Shown here: positions 41,923 through 50,524 of the stretch, piece after piece
Layout: every line of letters begins with the position of its first letter
Numbering within the stretch: the stretch's first letter is position 1
Source: Streptomyces sp. NBC_00572
GTDB lineage: Bacteria; Actinomycetota; Actinomycetes; Streptomycetales; Streptomycetaceae
Length of the DNA: 64,000 bases
NCBI RefSeq assembly: GCF_026341815.1
Contig: NZ_JAPENX010000002.1
Span: 558,001-622,000 of the forward strand
Reading direction: 5' to 3'
Notes under the pieces: model-generated
What the model was told of the DNA's origin: nothing
Databases searched by the model: none
What the model saw: the letters and a program-made list of their open reading frames with translations, nothing else
Position numbers and translations under genes: made by a program

Positions 41923-43812
41923 ATGGGAATGTACGAGGATGTCTTCCGCGCCAGCATGGAAGACCCCGGGAACTTCTGGCTCAACGCCGCCAGGGGCATC
42001 GACTGGGATGTCGTTCCGCAAAGAGCCCTGGACTCCTCGGGCGCTCCCTTCTACCGCTGGTTTCCCGACGGGCGGCTCAACGTCTGCTTCAACGCGCTCG
42101 ACCGGCACGTCGAAGCCGGCCGCGGCGACCAGCCCGCGCTCGTCTACGACTCCCCCGTCACCGACACCCGGCGGACCTACACCTACGCGCAGCTGCGGGA
42201 CGAGGTGGCGGTCTTCGCCGGGGCGCTCGCCCGGCTCGGCGTGGGGCGCGGCGACCGGGTGGTGATCTACATGCCGATGGTTCCGGAGGCCGCCGTCGCG
42301 ATGCTGGCCTGCGCGCGCATCGGCGCGGTCCACTCGGTCGTCTTCGGCGGGTTCGCCCCGCGCGAACTCGCCCTCCGCATCGACGACGCCGCCCCCAAGG
42401 TGGTCGTCTCCGCCTCCTCCGGCATCGAGGGCAAGCGTGTCATCGAGTACAAGCCGCTGCTCGACCGGGCGATCGAGCTCGCCGCCCACAAGCCGCAGAA
42501 GAGCGTGATCCTGCAACGGCCGCAGGCACGGGCCGAGCTGGGGCCCGACGACCTCGACTGGGCCGACCTGGTGGCCGCCTCATCGCCGGCCGCATGCGTT
42601 CCCGTACTCGCGAACGATCCCCTGTACATCCTCTACACGTCCGGAACGACCGGGAAGCCCAAGGGAGTGGTGCGTGACTGCGGCGGCTACGCGGTCGCCC
42701 TGCACTGGTCGATGGGCGCCGTGTACGACATCGGCGCGGGCGAGACGATGTTCACCGGATCCGACGTCGGCTGGGTCGTCGGTCATTCGTACATCGTCTA
42801 CGGTCCCCTGCTGGTCGGCGCCACGACCGTCCTGTACGAGGGCAAGCCTGTCGGCACACCGGACGCGGGCCAGTTCTGGCGCGTCGCGGCCGACTACCGC
42901 GTCAAGACCATGTTCACGGCGCCCACCGCCTTCCGTGCCATCCGCAAGGAGGACCCGGAGGGAACGCTCGCCACGGACCACGACCTCTCCCACCTGCGCT
43001 ACCTCTTCCTCGCCGGCGAGCGTCTCGACCCCGAGACCCATCGCTGGGCGAGCGCGCTCCTGGAGGTCCCGGTGATCGACCACTGGTGGCAGACCGAGAC
43101 CGGCTGGCCCATCGTCGCCAACCCGGTCGGGATCGAGGCCGTCCCCGTCAAACCCGGCTCCCCCACCCGCCCGCTGCCGGGCTGGGACGTCCGTGTCCTC
43201 GACCCCTCGGGCGAGCCGGTACCCGAGGGCGTGGACGGCGCGATCGTGGTCGGACTCCCCCTGCCACCCGGAGCGCTCCCCACCCTCTGGAACGACGACG
43301 ACCGCTACGTCGCCTCCTACCTGTCCGCCTACGACGGCTACTACCTCACGGGCGACAGCGGGCACGTCGACGACGACGGCTACATCTTCGTCATGGGCCG
43401 CACCGACGACGTCATCAACGTCGCCGGACACCGGCTGTCCACGGGCACCATGGAAGAAGCCCTGGCCGCCCACCCCGACGTCGCCGAATGCGCCGTCATC
43501 GGCGTCGCCGACCCCCTCAAGGGACAGGTACCGCGGGGCTTCGTCGTCCTGAAAGCCGGCGTCGCCCGCGATCCCGGTGAGGTGGAGGCGGAACTCGTCG
43601 AGCTCGTCCGCGACCGCATCGGCGCCGTCGCCTCCCTCAAGGACGTGGCGGTCGTGGCCGCCCTGCCCAAGACCCGCTCGGGAAAGATCCTTCGCAGGAC
43701 GATGCGCGGCATCGCCGACGGCCACGACGAACCCATCCCCTCCACCGTCGACGACGCGAGCGTCATCGACGCCCTGCGCCCCGTTCTCCGACGCACGGGT
43801 CACACCCCATGA
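41923..43812 (+). CDS. prpE: Propionyl-CoA synthetase (acetyl-CoA synthetase family)
   Basis: This 629-residue adenylating enzyme has the core motifs YILYTSGTTGKPKGVV, MFTGSDVGWVVGHSYIVYGPLL, WWQTETGWPI, YYLTGDSGHVDDDGYIFVMG and the C-terminal lysine motif KTRSGKILRR. RTDDVINVAGHRLSTGTMEE is typical of PrpE/Acs. It activates short carboxylates (probably propionate) to the CoA ester. GAGGAG is six bases before the ATG at 41923; a GTG three bases earlier is an alternative. The K in KTRSGK is the usual target of reversible acylation. Confidence 0.9.
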   Translation: MGMYEDVFRASMEDPGNFWLNAARGIDWDVVPQRALDSSGAPFYRWFPDGRLNVCFNALDRHVEAGRGDQPALVYDSPVTDTRRTYTYAQLRDEVAVFAGALARLGVGRGDRVVIYMPMVPEAAVAMLACARIGAVHSVVFGGFAPRELALRIDDAAPKVVVSASSGIEGKRVIEYKPLLDRAIELAAHKPQKSVILQRPQARAELGPDDLDWADLVAASSPAACVPVLANDPLYILYTSGTTGKPKGVVRDCGGYAVALHWSMGAVYDIGAGETMFTGSDVGWVVGHSYIVYGPLLVGATTVLYEGKPVGTPDAGQFWRVAADYRVKTMFTAPTAFRAIRKEDPEGTLATDHDLSHLRYLFLAGERLDPETHRWASALLEVPVIDHWWQTETGWPIVANPVGIEAVPVKPGSPTRPLPGWDVRVLDPSGEPVPEGVDGAIVVGLPLPPGALPTLWNDDDRYVASYLSAYDGYYLTGDSGHVDDDGYIFVMGRTDDVINVAGHRLSTGTMEEALAAHPDVAECAVIGVADPLKGQVPRGFVVLKAGVARDPGEVEAELVELVRDRIGAVASLKDVAVVAALPKTRSGKILRRTMRGIADGHDEPIPSTVDDASVIDALRPVLRRTGHTP

Positions 43813-44000
43813 ACCGGTCTCGGCCACGCGCGCGCTGAAGCGGGGGAAGTGATCCCGTCGGCGATCGAGGGCATGGGGTGCCGAAGCCGGGGCAGGCGGA
43901 GTTCAGGCGGGCACGCCACCCGCCGCGTACGACACACGGAAAAGAGAGGGCGGCGGGGAACCTCACACCGCCCTCTGCCTACCGGAGGAGTTGTTTTCGC

Positions 44001-44369
44001 GTGACCGAGCACGTGTGGAGCTACAAGTCGACCGCGGGCCACCTGGCCGGTACCGATCTGACCGGCTACAAGGTCGAGGCGACCGACGGCGGCATCGGAA
44101 AGGTGGACAAGCACTCCGACGAGGTCGATGACGCCTATCTGGTCGTGGACACCGGCGCCTGGATCTTCGGCAAGGAAGTCCTCCTGCCGGCCGGCACCGT
44201 CGTCCGGATCGATCTGGACGAACGGAAGATCTTCGTCGACGGGACCAAGGAGCAGATCAAGGACGCTCCCGAGTTCCACCGCGACAAGCACTTGGACGAC
44301 CCCGCCTACCGCCACGAGCTGGGCACCTATTACATGTTGGGCGGCCCGTTCGGTAACCGCATCGTCTGA
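44001..44369 (+). CDS. PRC-barrel domain protein
   Basis: A 122-residue protein beginning GTG (WSYKSTAGHLAGTDLTGYKV) with a PRC-barrel beta-barrel in ~15-80 (GGIGKVDKHSDEVDDAYLVV, IFGKEVLLPAGTVVRIDLDE) and a helical tail (HRDKHLDDPAYRHELGTYYM). Actinobacterial PRC-barrel proteins are stress-linked and of unknown function. GGAGGAG precedes the start by about 12 bases. It is followed by a long terminator. Confidence 0.85.
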   Translation: MTEHVWSYKSTAGHLAGTDLTGYKVEATDGGIGKVDKHSDEVDDAYLVVDTGAWIFGKEVLLPAGTVVRIDLDERKIFVDGTKEQIKDAPEFHRDKHLDDPAYRHELGTYYMLGGPFGNRIV

Positions 44370-44378
44370 ACCTCGCGC

Positions 44379-44417
44379 GACGGAGGGCCCGAACTCGACG
44401 AGTTCGGGCCCTCCGTC
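44379..44417. terminator. 19-bp-arm palindromic terminator
   Basis: GACGGAGGGCCCGAACTCG, one A, then the exact complement CGAGTTCGGGCCCTCCGTC. It folds into a long stem with a tight loop just after the PRC-barrel stop. Confidence 0.85.
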
Positions 44418-44455
44418 GTCTACACTCACCCGTCCAACTCCCCTTCAGGACAATG

Positions 44456-44473
44456 AAGTTGACCAAAGTTGAC
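44456..44473 (+). promoter_or_regulatory. AAGTTGAC direct repeats upstream of snapalysin
   Basis: AAGTTGAC occurs at 44456-44463 and 44466-44473, ten bases (one helical turn) apart. Each contains TTGAC, a -35-like core. They lie 157 bp before the protease start and may be an activator site and/or -35 elements. Confidence 0.4.
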
Positions 44474-44629
44474 GTGTCAGGTGCATGACGTGAGGGGGCG
44501 CGGGAGCATACCGTCGGAAGGCCCCGGAGGATCGGCGATCCGACCGCCAGGTCGACCGGTACCAGCGCCACCCCTCCCGCACTCCCGGTTCCGCGAGGTT
44601 CCGGGTCCCCCCACGAGTGAAGGAGCAGC

Positions 44630-45226
44630 ATGTCGCTCTACACATGGCTGAAGACGGCCACCGTCGGCGTCGCCGTCGTCCTGGCCACGGCAACGGCCAC
44701 CACGGCGAACGCCGCACCCGTGCCCACGACGGAGCTGTCGACGGCGCCGGCGAGCGTGTCGGCAGTGGTGACACTTCGTTACGACGACAGCAGGGCCGGA
44801 GGCTGGGAGGCGGCCATCGCCGCCGGCGTCGCCTCGTGGAACGCGAACGTCGACAACGTCAAGCTGGTCGAGGCCGCGCCGGGCACCCGGGCGGAGATCG
44901 TGATCGTGGCGACCACCGGCTGGCCCCAGGCCACGCTCGGGCCCGTCCGTCCGGGCAGGCAGGTCCGTGTCGAACTCGGGAGTCAGGCGGTGAGCCAGGG
45001 GTACGACAAGACCCGTATCGCCGCCCATGAACTCGGCCACAGCCTGGGCCTCCCCGACACCAAGCCCGGCCCGTGCTCGCAGTTGATGTCGGGGTCCAGC
45101 GCCGGTACGGCGTGCGTGAACGCGATCCCCGACGCGACCGAGCAGGCCCGGGTGGAGTCCGCCTACGCCAACGGCGCCGCCGCACTCATCGCCACCGACG
45201 GCCGAACCCTCGTGGACGCCCCGTAA
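44630..45226 (+). CDS. snpA: Snapalysin-type secreted neutral metalloprotease (M7)
   Basis: The 198-residue preproprotein has a signal peptide (LKTATVGVAVVLATATATTANA), a short propeptide and the M7 domain: LRYDDSRAGGWEAAIAAGVASWN and the zinc site HELGHSLGLPD (H133, E134, H137, D143). A disulfide pair is likely between C149 and C160 or so (PCSQLM, GTACVNA). Snapalysin cleaves milk and extracellular proteins. In other species it is driven by a divergent LysR gene (snpR); none is present here. The ATG has GAAGGAGCAGC upstream. Confidence 0.92.
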   Translation: MSLYTWLKTATVGVAVVLATATATTANAAPVPTTELSTAPASVSAVVTLRYDDSRAGGWEAAIAAGVASWNANVDNVKLVEAAPGTRAEIVIVATTGWPQATLGPVRPGRQVRVELGSQAVSQGYDKTRIAAHELGHSLGLPDTKPGPCSQLMSGSSAGTACVNAIPDATEQARVESAYANGAAALIATDGRTLVDAP

Positions 45227-45262
45227 GCGCGTGACCGAAGCCCCGTAGCCGAGGCCCGGAAA

Positions 45263-45303
45263 GGCAGGGCGCCCGATCGGAGTCCACGATCGGGCGCCCT
45301 GCC
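45263..45303. terminator. snpA terminator hairpin
   Basis: GGCAGGGCGCCCGATCG and its exact complement CGATCGGGCGCCCTGCC form a 17-bp stem with a 7-base loop, 36 bp after the protease stop. Confidence 0.85.
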
Positions 45304-45445
45304 GTCGCCGTACGGCACGGCGGTGGAACCCGGCAGAGGGCAGGGTCATGGACCGGCCGAGTCCGTCGAATGACCCCTCCGTCAGACAGAAGTGCCGGTG
45401 CCTCACCGGTCATGCGGGGGCTGTCATCGGAGGGGCGTGCCCCCC

Positions 45446-45955
45446 TTACTTACGGCCGACGCCCGCGTACATCGCGACATCCGCCGTCGGCGCCTCCGGC
45501 CGCCACGCGGAGCAGGACACCACTCCGGGGTCGAGCAGTTCCAAGCCGTCGAAGTAGCGCGCGACGGCGGCAGGAGTCCGCTGGGTGAGCTTCGGCGTGC
45601 CGTTCTCGTTCCAGAACGCCACGGCCGCGTCGACGTCCGGCATGTCGGGGTGCGTGACCGTGTGGGACAGGACGAGGTGACTACCGGGGGCGAGCGCGTC
45701 CATGAGCCGGCGGACGATCGCGTACGACTCCTCGTCGTCCTCGACGAAGATGACCACCCCGAGCAGCATCAGAGCGACCGGCTGCGAGAGATCGAGCGTC
45801 TTCGCCGCGGCGGCCAGGATCGTGTCGACGTCCCGCAGATCGGCGTCCAGGTAGTCGGTGCGGCCCTCGGGCGTCCCGACCAGCAGCGCACGGGCGTGCG
45901 CCAGCACGAGCGGGTCGTTGTCCACGTACACGACACCCCGGACCCGCGGCGCGGG
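45446..45955 (-). pseudogene. 5'-truncated DUF574-type SAM methyltransferase
   Basis: The 170-codon stretch reads as the C-terminal two-thirds of an S-adenosyl methyltransferase of the DUF574 (Methyltransf_19) family: VVYVDNDPLVLAHARALLVG, DYLDADLRDVDTIL, ALMLLGVVIFVEDDE, VLSHTVTHPDMP and TPAAVARYFDGLELLDPGVV. The N-terminal helices, normally ~95 residues, are missing and an in-frame TGA stands at 45956-45958 just beyond the similarity. About 80 bp further lies an IS5 transposase scar, so insertion and later loss probably removed the 5' end. An internal GTG could still give a shorter product. Confidence 0.75.
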
Positions 45956-46033
45956 TCAGGCGCTCCAGTTCCCCCTAGCGTCCAGTGAACGCCGCCACAT
46001 CTCGCGGCAGGGTCCGCATGACCGCCACGGAGG

Positions 46034-46177
46034 TGGGCCGACTACCGCGAGCGCCACGCGGTCGAGTGCGGGATCAACCGCCTCAAGAGGAACCGGGCTG
46101 TTGCCACGCGATACGACGAGCTCACCGTCCGCTACGAGGCGACCGTCCTCGTCGCCGCCATCAACGAGTGGCTGTGA
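46034..46177 (+). mobile_element. C-terminal scrap of an IS5-family transposase
   Basis: One frame reads WADYRERHAVECGINRLKRN, then RAVATRYDELTVRYEATVLV and AAINEWL-stop, the highly conserved end of IS5-type DDE transposases with the catalytic E in ERHAVECGIN and the following KR. Only 48 codons remain; no upstream transposase frame or clear terminal repeats are left. It lies beside the broken methyltransferase gene. Confidence 0.85.
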
Positions 46178-46471
46178 CTCCCGGGCATCAGCCCTGGCCT
46201 CTGCCGCGGCTTCGCTCTTATGCTGCGTGATCCACATCGTTCGGAACGCCGGCAGCGATCGAGCGCTACATACAACACGCTGACGGCCGGGTCCCGGTCT
46301 GCGGACGGCCTCTTTCACTCGACCGGCTGGGGTGTCTGTGGGCGATGAGACAGGTGGCGAGGCGCGTATGCGGCCGTCCGACGTGGCCAGTTGCCGGACC
46401 GGCACGTGGGTCCCCCGCCGGATGTCACCGCCCGGGGGGCCCACTTTGCATGCGTGTTGCTCAGTGTCGCC
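46178..46471. other. 294-bp gap after the IS scar
   Basis: There is no convincing gene. The only structure is the hairpin at 46406-46444 (described separately). The rest may be IS-derived debris. Confidence 0.4.
46406..46444 (-). terminator. Hairpin after the S8 protease gene
   Basis: GTGGG-T-CCCCCG and CGGGGG-G-CCCAC pair with one internal mismatch and a ~15-base loop, 28 bp past the stop of the protease gene. Probably its terminator. Confidence 0.5.
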
Positions 46472-49400
46472 CTACTTGAGGGCGTACGCGCGGGTGATGG
46501 TCTGGACGGTGCGGCTGCCTGCCGCGTCCCAGGCCTCGGTCTTGAGCGTCACGTACCCGTTGGTGTCGGCGAGCTTGGGGTGCCAGAGCAGAGCCTGGAA
46601 GGAGTTGCTGTCCTTGCGCAGCACCTTGGCGGACTTCCAAGTGGCTCCGTCGTCATACGACACCGACACCTTGGCGCCGGCCATCGCGGCGGAGCCGGTC
46701 CAGCCCTTGGCCCTGGCGCCGTCCACGGTGAAGGTGAACGGCAGGCCTGCCCGCGCCTGGTTGAGCTCGTTCAGCGGCAGGTCGTAGTCGAGCAGGACCA
46801 CCGGCATGGGCTCGCAGACGTTGGGCTTGGGAATGAACGCCGTGTCGCAGTCCTTGACGGCCATGGTGGTCGGTGCCGCCTGGCTGAAGTTCCACTCGGT
46901 GCGCATCTGGCGGCCCAGGGTGACGCCCGGGACATCGGTGGCGAGCTTCTGGTCGAGCACGTACCGGTAGTCCGCCTTCTCCGGCACCAGCTGACCGAAG
47001 CCGGTGATCGGCTGCCCGTTGAGGTAGAAGCTCCAGGTGTTGGTCAGGCCCCGCAGGGTGTGGGTGGGCTCGTTGTCGGCACCGCTGCCGCCGGGCAGCT
47101 TCTGCCAGACGTCGGTGCGGCAGAACACACACGGTCCGAATTCGTACGGTGACAGGCGCGTCGGACCGGCGAACCAGCTGCGGGTGTAGGTCTTGCCCGG
47201 TGTACCGAAGGTGCTCCGCAGATCGGCCATCGTCCAGGTGGAGGTATGGAAGTTGGCCCCCACCGACGGCATGTAGGAGACGCCGGTGCCCGCCAGGAAG
47301 TGGTCGTCGCGGCTGGTGCCCTGGTAGAGGGGCTGCCCGTCGCTGATCGCGGTCCACTGCTTCGGACCCCAGGCCGGCAGGTACTCGGCACCGAGGCGTC
47401 GTGCTCCGTCGGAGTGGTACGTGTTCCTGACCTTGGCGAAGTCTCCGACGGCGACGGTCTTGGCGAGGTCGGCGGGGATGTGGTCGTCGGTGAAGTGCGG
47501 CGCGTAGGTGTAGCCCGACTCCAGGACGCCCTTCAGGGCGATCCGGACCGTGCCCTTGGCCAGCAGTGCCTTGAGGCCGGCGGCGTTGTCGTACGTGGCG
47601 TGGGCGACCGGGACGGCCTGGCCCGCGGGAACGCCGCTGCCGCTGGGACCCGGGTTCGCGGGCGCCACGATCACCGCGGCGGCCCCGGCGGCCGCGGCCC
47701 TGACGGCCTGCTCATCGGCCTTGGTGACGTCGGCCACGGAGACCAGGACAGTCTTGCCGTTGACGTCGGCACCGGAGAAGTCCTGCTCGGTGCCCGCGCC
47801 GAGGTCGACCAGTTCGGTGCGCTCGGTGCCCTCGAACCGTTTCGCGAGAACCGAGGACTTCAGCGGGATGCTGAGGCGCCCGGGGCTGGTGACCTCCAGC
47901 TGTACCAGCGGCTCGCGCCGGTGCAGGAAGGTCTCCACCCGCAGTGCACCGGAGGTGGCGCCCGCACTGGGAATGGCGCCGAACTTGGTGTCGGACCTGT
48001 TGGCGGACCCGCTGACGCCGACGAAGTTGGAGTGGCTGTTGATCGTGCCGTCGTCGCGGACGATCTGCAGTGCCACCTGGCCGGACTCCAGCGGCCGCTT
48101 ATCACCGTCGATCTTCACGCTGAGGTCGGTGGCGGTGGTGCCGTCGACGGTGAAGCTCTGGTCGCGGTCGGCGACTTCGATGTTCGGGGCGGTGAAGAGG
48201 TCTGCCGCATGGGAGACCGCGCCGCCGGTGGGAGCCGCCGAGAAGACCGAGCCCTCGACGGAGTAGTGGCCGAGCGGCACTGACAGGGTGACCACGCCGG
48301 TGTCGTACAGCGTCCGGGTCTCCCAGACGGTGTTGTCCAGCCCGTGCAGGGTGAACTTGAAGGCCCGGGGGGTCTTGCCGAAGCGGTCGGTGACGTTCAG
48401 CGTGACGTCGTGCTGTTCGACGGCGGTGGCGAAGCCGAGTGCGGCGTGCACCGACTCACCGCTCGTGGCTGTGGCGGTGACGGAGCCGCTGTACAGCCCG
48501 GTCGCCAGACCGTTGGGGTCGAGGATGACGTTCACCTCGGCGGTGGAGCCGGCCGGGACGGCGAGCCGCCCGTCGGACAGACCCGCTCCCGAGAGGGACA
48601 GCGAGCCTGCGGGGACCTCGGTGCCGCTCGCGTCCTCGGCCGACGCGGCCAGGGCAACGACAGTGTCGGTCGTGGCGTTGTTGCGGAGCCTCAGGGTGCG
48701 GGTCCGCTTCTCGTACGTGTCCTTCTGCCACGGGATGATGCGGAAGTCGGCCGTACCGGACAGCTCCACCGACGGGTCGAGCGCGGCTGGGATGTCGACC
48801 CGGCCGTAGCCCTGCTGATAGACGGTCTGCCCGGCGGCGGACTTGGCGTGCGCGGTCAGGGCCTCCTTGATGCGCTGCCCGGACCACTCGGGGTGGCGCT
48901 GCTTCAGGATCGCGGCGGCCCCGGACACGTGCGGGGTGGCCATCGAAGTGCCGTTGGCCGAGGTGTAGTTGGCGTCCACGGGGGTGCCCATGGCGGTGCC
49001 GGCCGCGCGGGCGGCGACGATGGCCACACCCGGCGCCGTGATCTCCGGCTTCATCGCCATGTCGCCGAGCCGCGGGCCGCGGCTGGAGAACGGGGCGAGC
49101 TCGTCGGACTTGTCGACGGCGCCGACGGTGAGGGCCGCGTCGGCGGCGCCGGGGGTGCCGAGGGTGCTGTCGCCGGGGCCGCTGTTGCCCGCGGCGATGA
49201 CGAACAGGGTGTCCGAGGAGGCGCTGAGCGAGTTGACCGCGATGGTGAGCGGGTCTTCACCGGGAGCGTCGTCGCCGCCGAGGCTCATGCTGACGATGTC
49301 GGCTCCCTGGGCGACGGCCCACTCCATCCCGGCCAGGATGCTGGAGGTCGGGCCCTGGCCGGTGTTGCTGAGCACCTTGCCGATCAGCAGGTCGACGCCC

Positions 49401-50311
49401 GGGGCGACGCCCTTGTGCTTGCCGCCGGAGTTGGCGCCGCTGCCCGCGACGGTGGCCGCGACGTGGGTGCCATGACCATGGCCGTCCTGGACCCCCTGAC
49501 CGCTGATGAAGCTCTGGCTCCCGACGATCTCCGACTTGATGTCGGCGTTGTTCAGGTCGGCACCGGTGTCCAGGACAGCGACCTTCACGCCCTTGCCGTC
49601 GTACCCCTTGCCCCAAGCCTCCGGGGCGCCGATCTGCGGCACACTCTGATCCAGCGCGACCTCGGCCTTGCCGTCGTACCAGAGCTTGGTCACCCCGGCC
49701 GCGCCGGGCATCGTCGCGCCGCGGGTCTTGCCCGCCTTCGGATTGACGGACTGCCAGAAGTCCTTTGCGTACTGCTTGTGGACGTGGACCGAGGACAGCC
49801 CGAGCCGGGGCATGACGCGCATGCTCTCGCTGCCCGGCAGATCCTCGGACTTCACTCGCAGCGCCGCGGCGTCCGGCGCGCCCTGGAAGTCGACGATGGC
49901 GGGAAGTTCGGCGGACTCTGTGTCGGCGTATCCGTCCCGTATCAGCCGGCTGACATTGAACAACTCGCGGTCCACCGTGCCCGAGGCGAGCGCCGTTGCC
50001 GTGACGTCCGGGTAGACGTAGACATCGCCGTTCTGGCCGCTGGTGGACTCGAAGGTCTTGGATGTCCCCTCTGCCGAGTGGACCTGCACCGCCTGACGGC
50101 CGCCGGGCTCGGTGGTGAGCGAGACGGTGTCGCCGGTGATCAGGGTGACGGCCGATGTGGTCGCCCCCTGCTGCAGAACCGGCCGATCGCTCAGGTCCTG
50201 GGGTGTCGCTGCGGTCGCGGTCGGGAGCTGGCTCGTCAGTGACAGTGCGACTGTCACCGCGATCCCGCTGACGAGGGCGTTGCGCCGTCGTCTGAGGCGG
50301 GCTGTCTGCAT
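46472..50311 (-). CDS. Large secreted subtilisin-like (S8) protease
   Basis: From ATG 50311 (AAAGGA upstream) the protein has 1279 residues. It has a signal peptide (~1-35), an I9-like propeptide and an S8 domain with D248 (VAVLDTGADL), H280 (GHGHGTHVAATVAG), N376 (AAGNSGPG) and S456 (NGTSMATPHVSG). The long C-terminal part has Ig-like beta domains and a protease-associated-like insert (~890-940: GKTVLVSVADV, AAAGAAAVIVAP). CVFCRTD and CDTAFIPKPNVCEP suggest two disulfides. It is likely an extracellular peptidase. It lies downstream of the TrmB/LuxR-type regulator, whose probable operator sits between them. Confidence 0.93.
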   Translation of the reverse strand: MQTARLRRRRNALVSGIAVTVALSLTSQLPTATAATPQDLSDRPVLQQGATTSAVTLITGDTVSLTTEPGGRQAVQVHSAEGTSKTFESTSGQNGDVYVYPDVTATALASGTVDRELFNVSRLIRDGYADTESAELPAIVDFQGAPDAAALRVKSEDLPGSESMRVMPRLGLSSVHVHKQYAKDFWQSVNPKAGKTRGATMPGAAGVTKLWYDGKAEVALDQSVPQIGAPEAWGKGYDGKGVKVAVLDTGADLNNADIKSEIVGSQSFISGQGVQDGHGHGTHVAATVAGSGANSGGKHKGVAPGVDLLIGKVLSNTGQGPTSSILAGMEWAVAQGADIVSMSLGGDDAPGEDPLTIAVNSLSASSDTLFVIAAGNSGPGDSTLGTPGAADAALTVGAVDKSDELAPFSSRGPRLGDMAMKPEITAPGVAIVAARAAGTAMGTPVDANYTSANGTSMATPHVSGAAAILKQRHPEWSGQRIKEALTAHAKSAAGQTVYQQGYGRVDIPAALDPSVELSGTADFRIIPWQKDTYEKRTRTLRLRNNATTDTVVALAASAEDASGTEVPAGSLSLSGAGLSDGRLAVPAGSTAEVNVILDPNGLATGLYSGSVTATATSGESVHAALGFATAVEQHDVTLNVTDRFGKTPRAFKFTLHGLDNTVWETRTLYDTGVVTLSVPLGHYSVEGSVFSAAPTGGAVSHAADLFTAPNIEVADRDQSFTVDGTTATDLSVKIDGDKRPLESGQVALQIVRDDGTINSHSNFVGVSGSANRSDTKFGAIPSAGATSGALRVETFLHRREPLVQLEVTSPGRLSIPLKSSVLAKRFEGTERTELVDLGAGTEQDFSGADVNGKTVLVSVADVTKADEQAVRAAAAGAAAVIVAPANPGPSGSGVPAGQAVPVAHATYDNAAGLKALLAKGTVRIALKGVLESGYTYAPHFTDDHIPADLAKTVAVGDFAKVRNTYHSDGARRLGAEYLPAWGPKQWTAISDGQPLYQGTSRDDHFLAGTGVSYMPSVGANFHTSTWTMADLRSTFGTPGKTYTRSWFAGPTRLSPYEFGPCVFCRTDVWQKLPGGSGADNEPTHTLRGLTNTWSFYLNGQPITGFGQLVPEKADYRYVLDQKLATDVPGVTLGRQMRTEWNFSQAAPTTMAVKDCDTAFIPKPNVCEPMPVVLLDYDLPLNELNQARAGLPFTFTVDGARAKGWTGSAAMAGAKVSVSYDDGATWKSAKVLRKDSNSFQALLWHPKLADTNGYVTLKTEAWDAAGSRTVQTITRAYALK

Positions 50312-50458
50312 CAGGTGTCCTTTCAAGAGCTCAACGAATGGGCGCGTCACGGCAGTTGATGCCTGAAGAGTCCCGACCGAACGTCCGGCCGATGACGCGC
50401 CAACCGGAACCTAGCTGTCCGGTCAGGGAGCCACCCAGAGCCCGAGTGGCGCATACAT

Positions 50459-50486
50459 GCCAACTGGCGCATCATCGCCAGTTGGC
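50459..50486. promoter_or_regulatory. 11-bp-arm inverted repeat upstream of the S8 protease
   Basis: GCCAACTGGCG-CATCAT-CGCCAGTTGGC is a perfect inverted repeat. A direct TGGCGCAT repeat (50446-50453, 50466-50473) overlaps it, giving a cluster of TGGCG/CGCCA half-sites. It lies 148 bp before the protease start and past the end of the regulator gene, so a regulator bound here would act on the protease. Confidence 0.6.
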
Positions 50487-50524
50487 GGCATGACGGTGAC
50501 CCGCCGAAGGGGCCAAGGACCGCC

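Noticed and set aside
39657..41999. 780-codon frame opposite metE
   Set aside because: Antisense shadow; metE has all catalytic residues and a riboswitch on the other strand.
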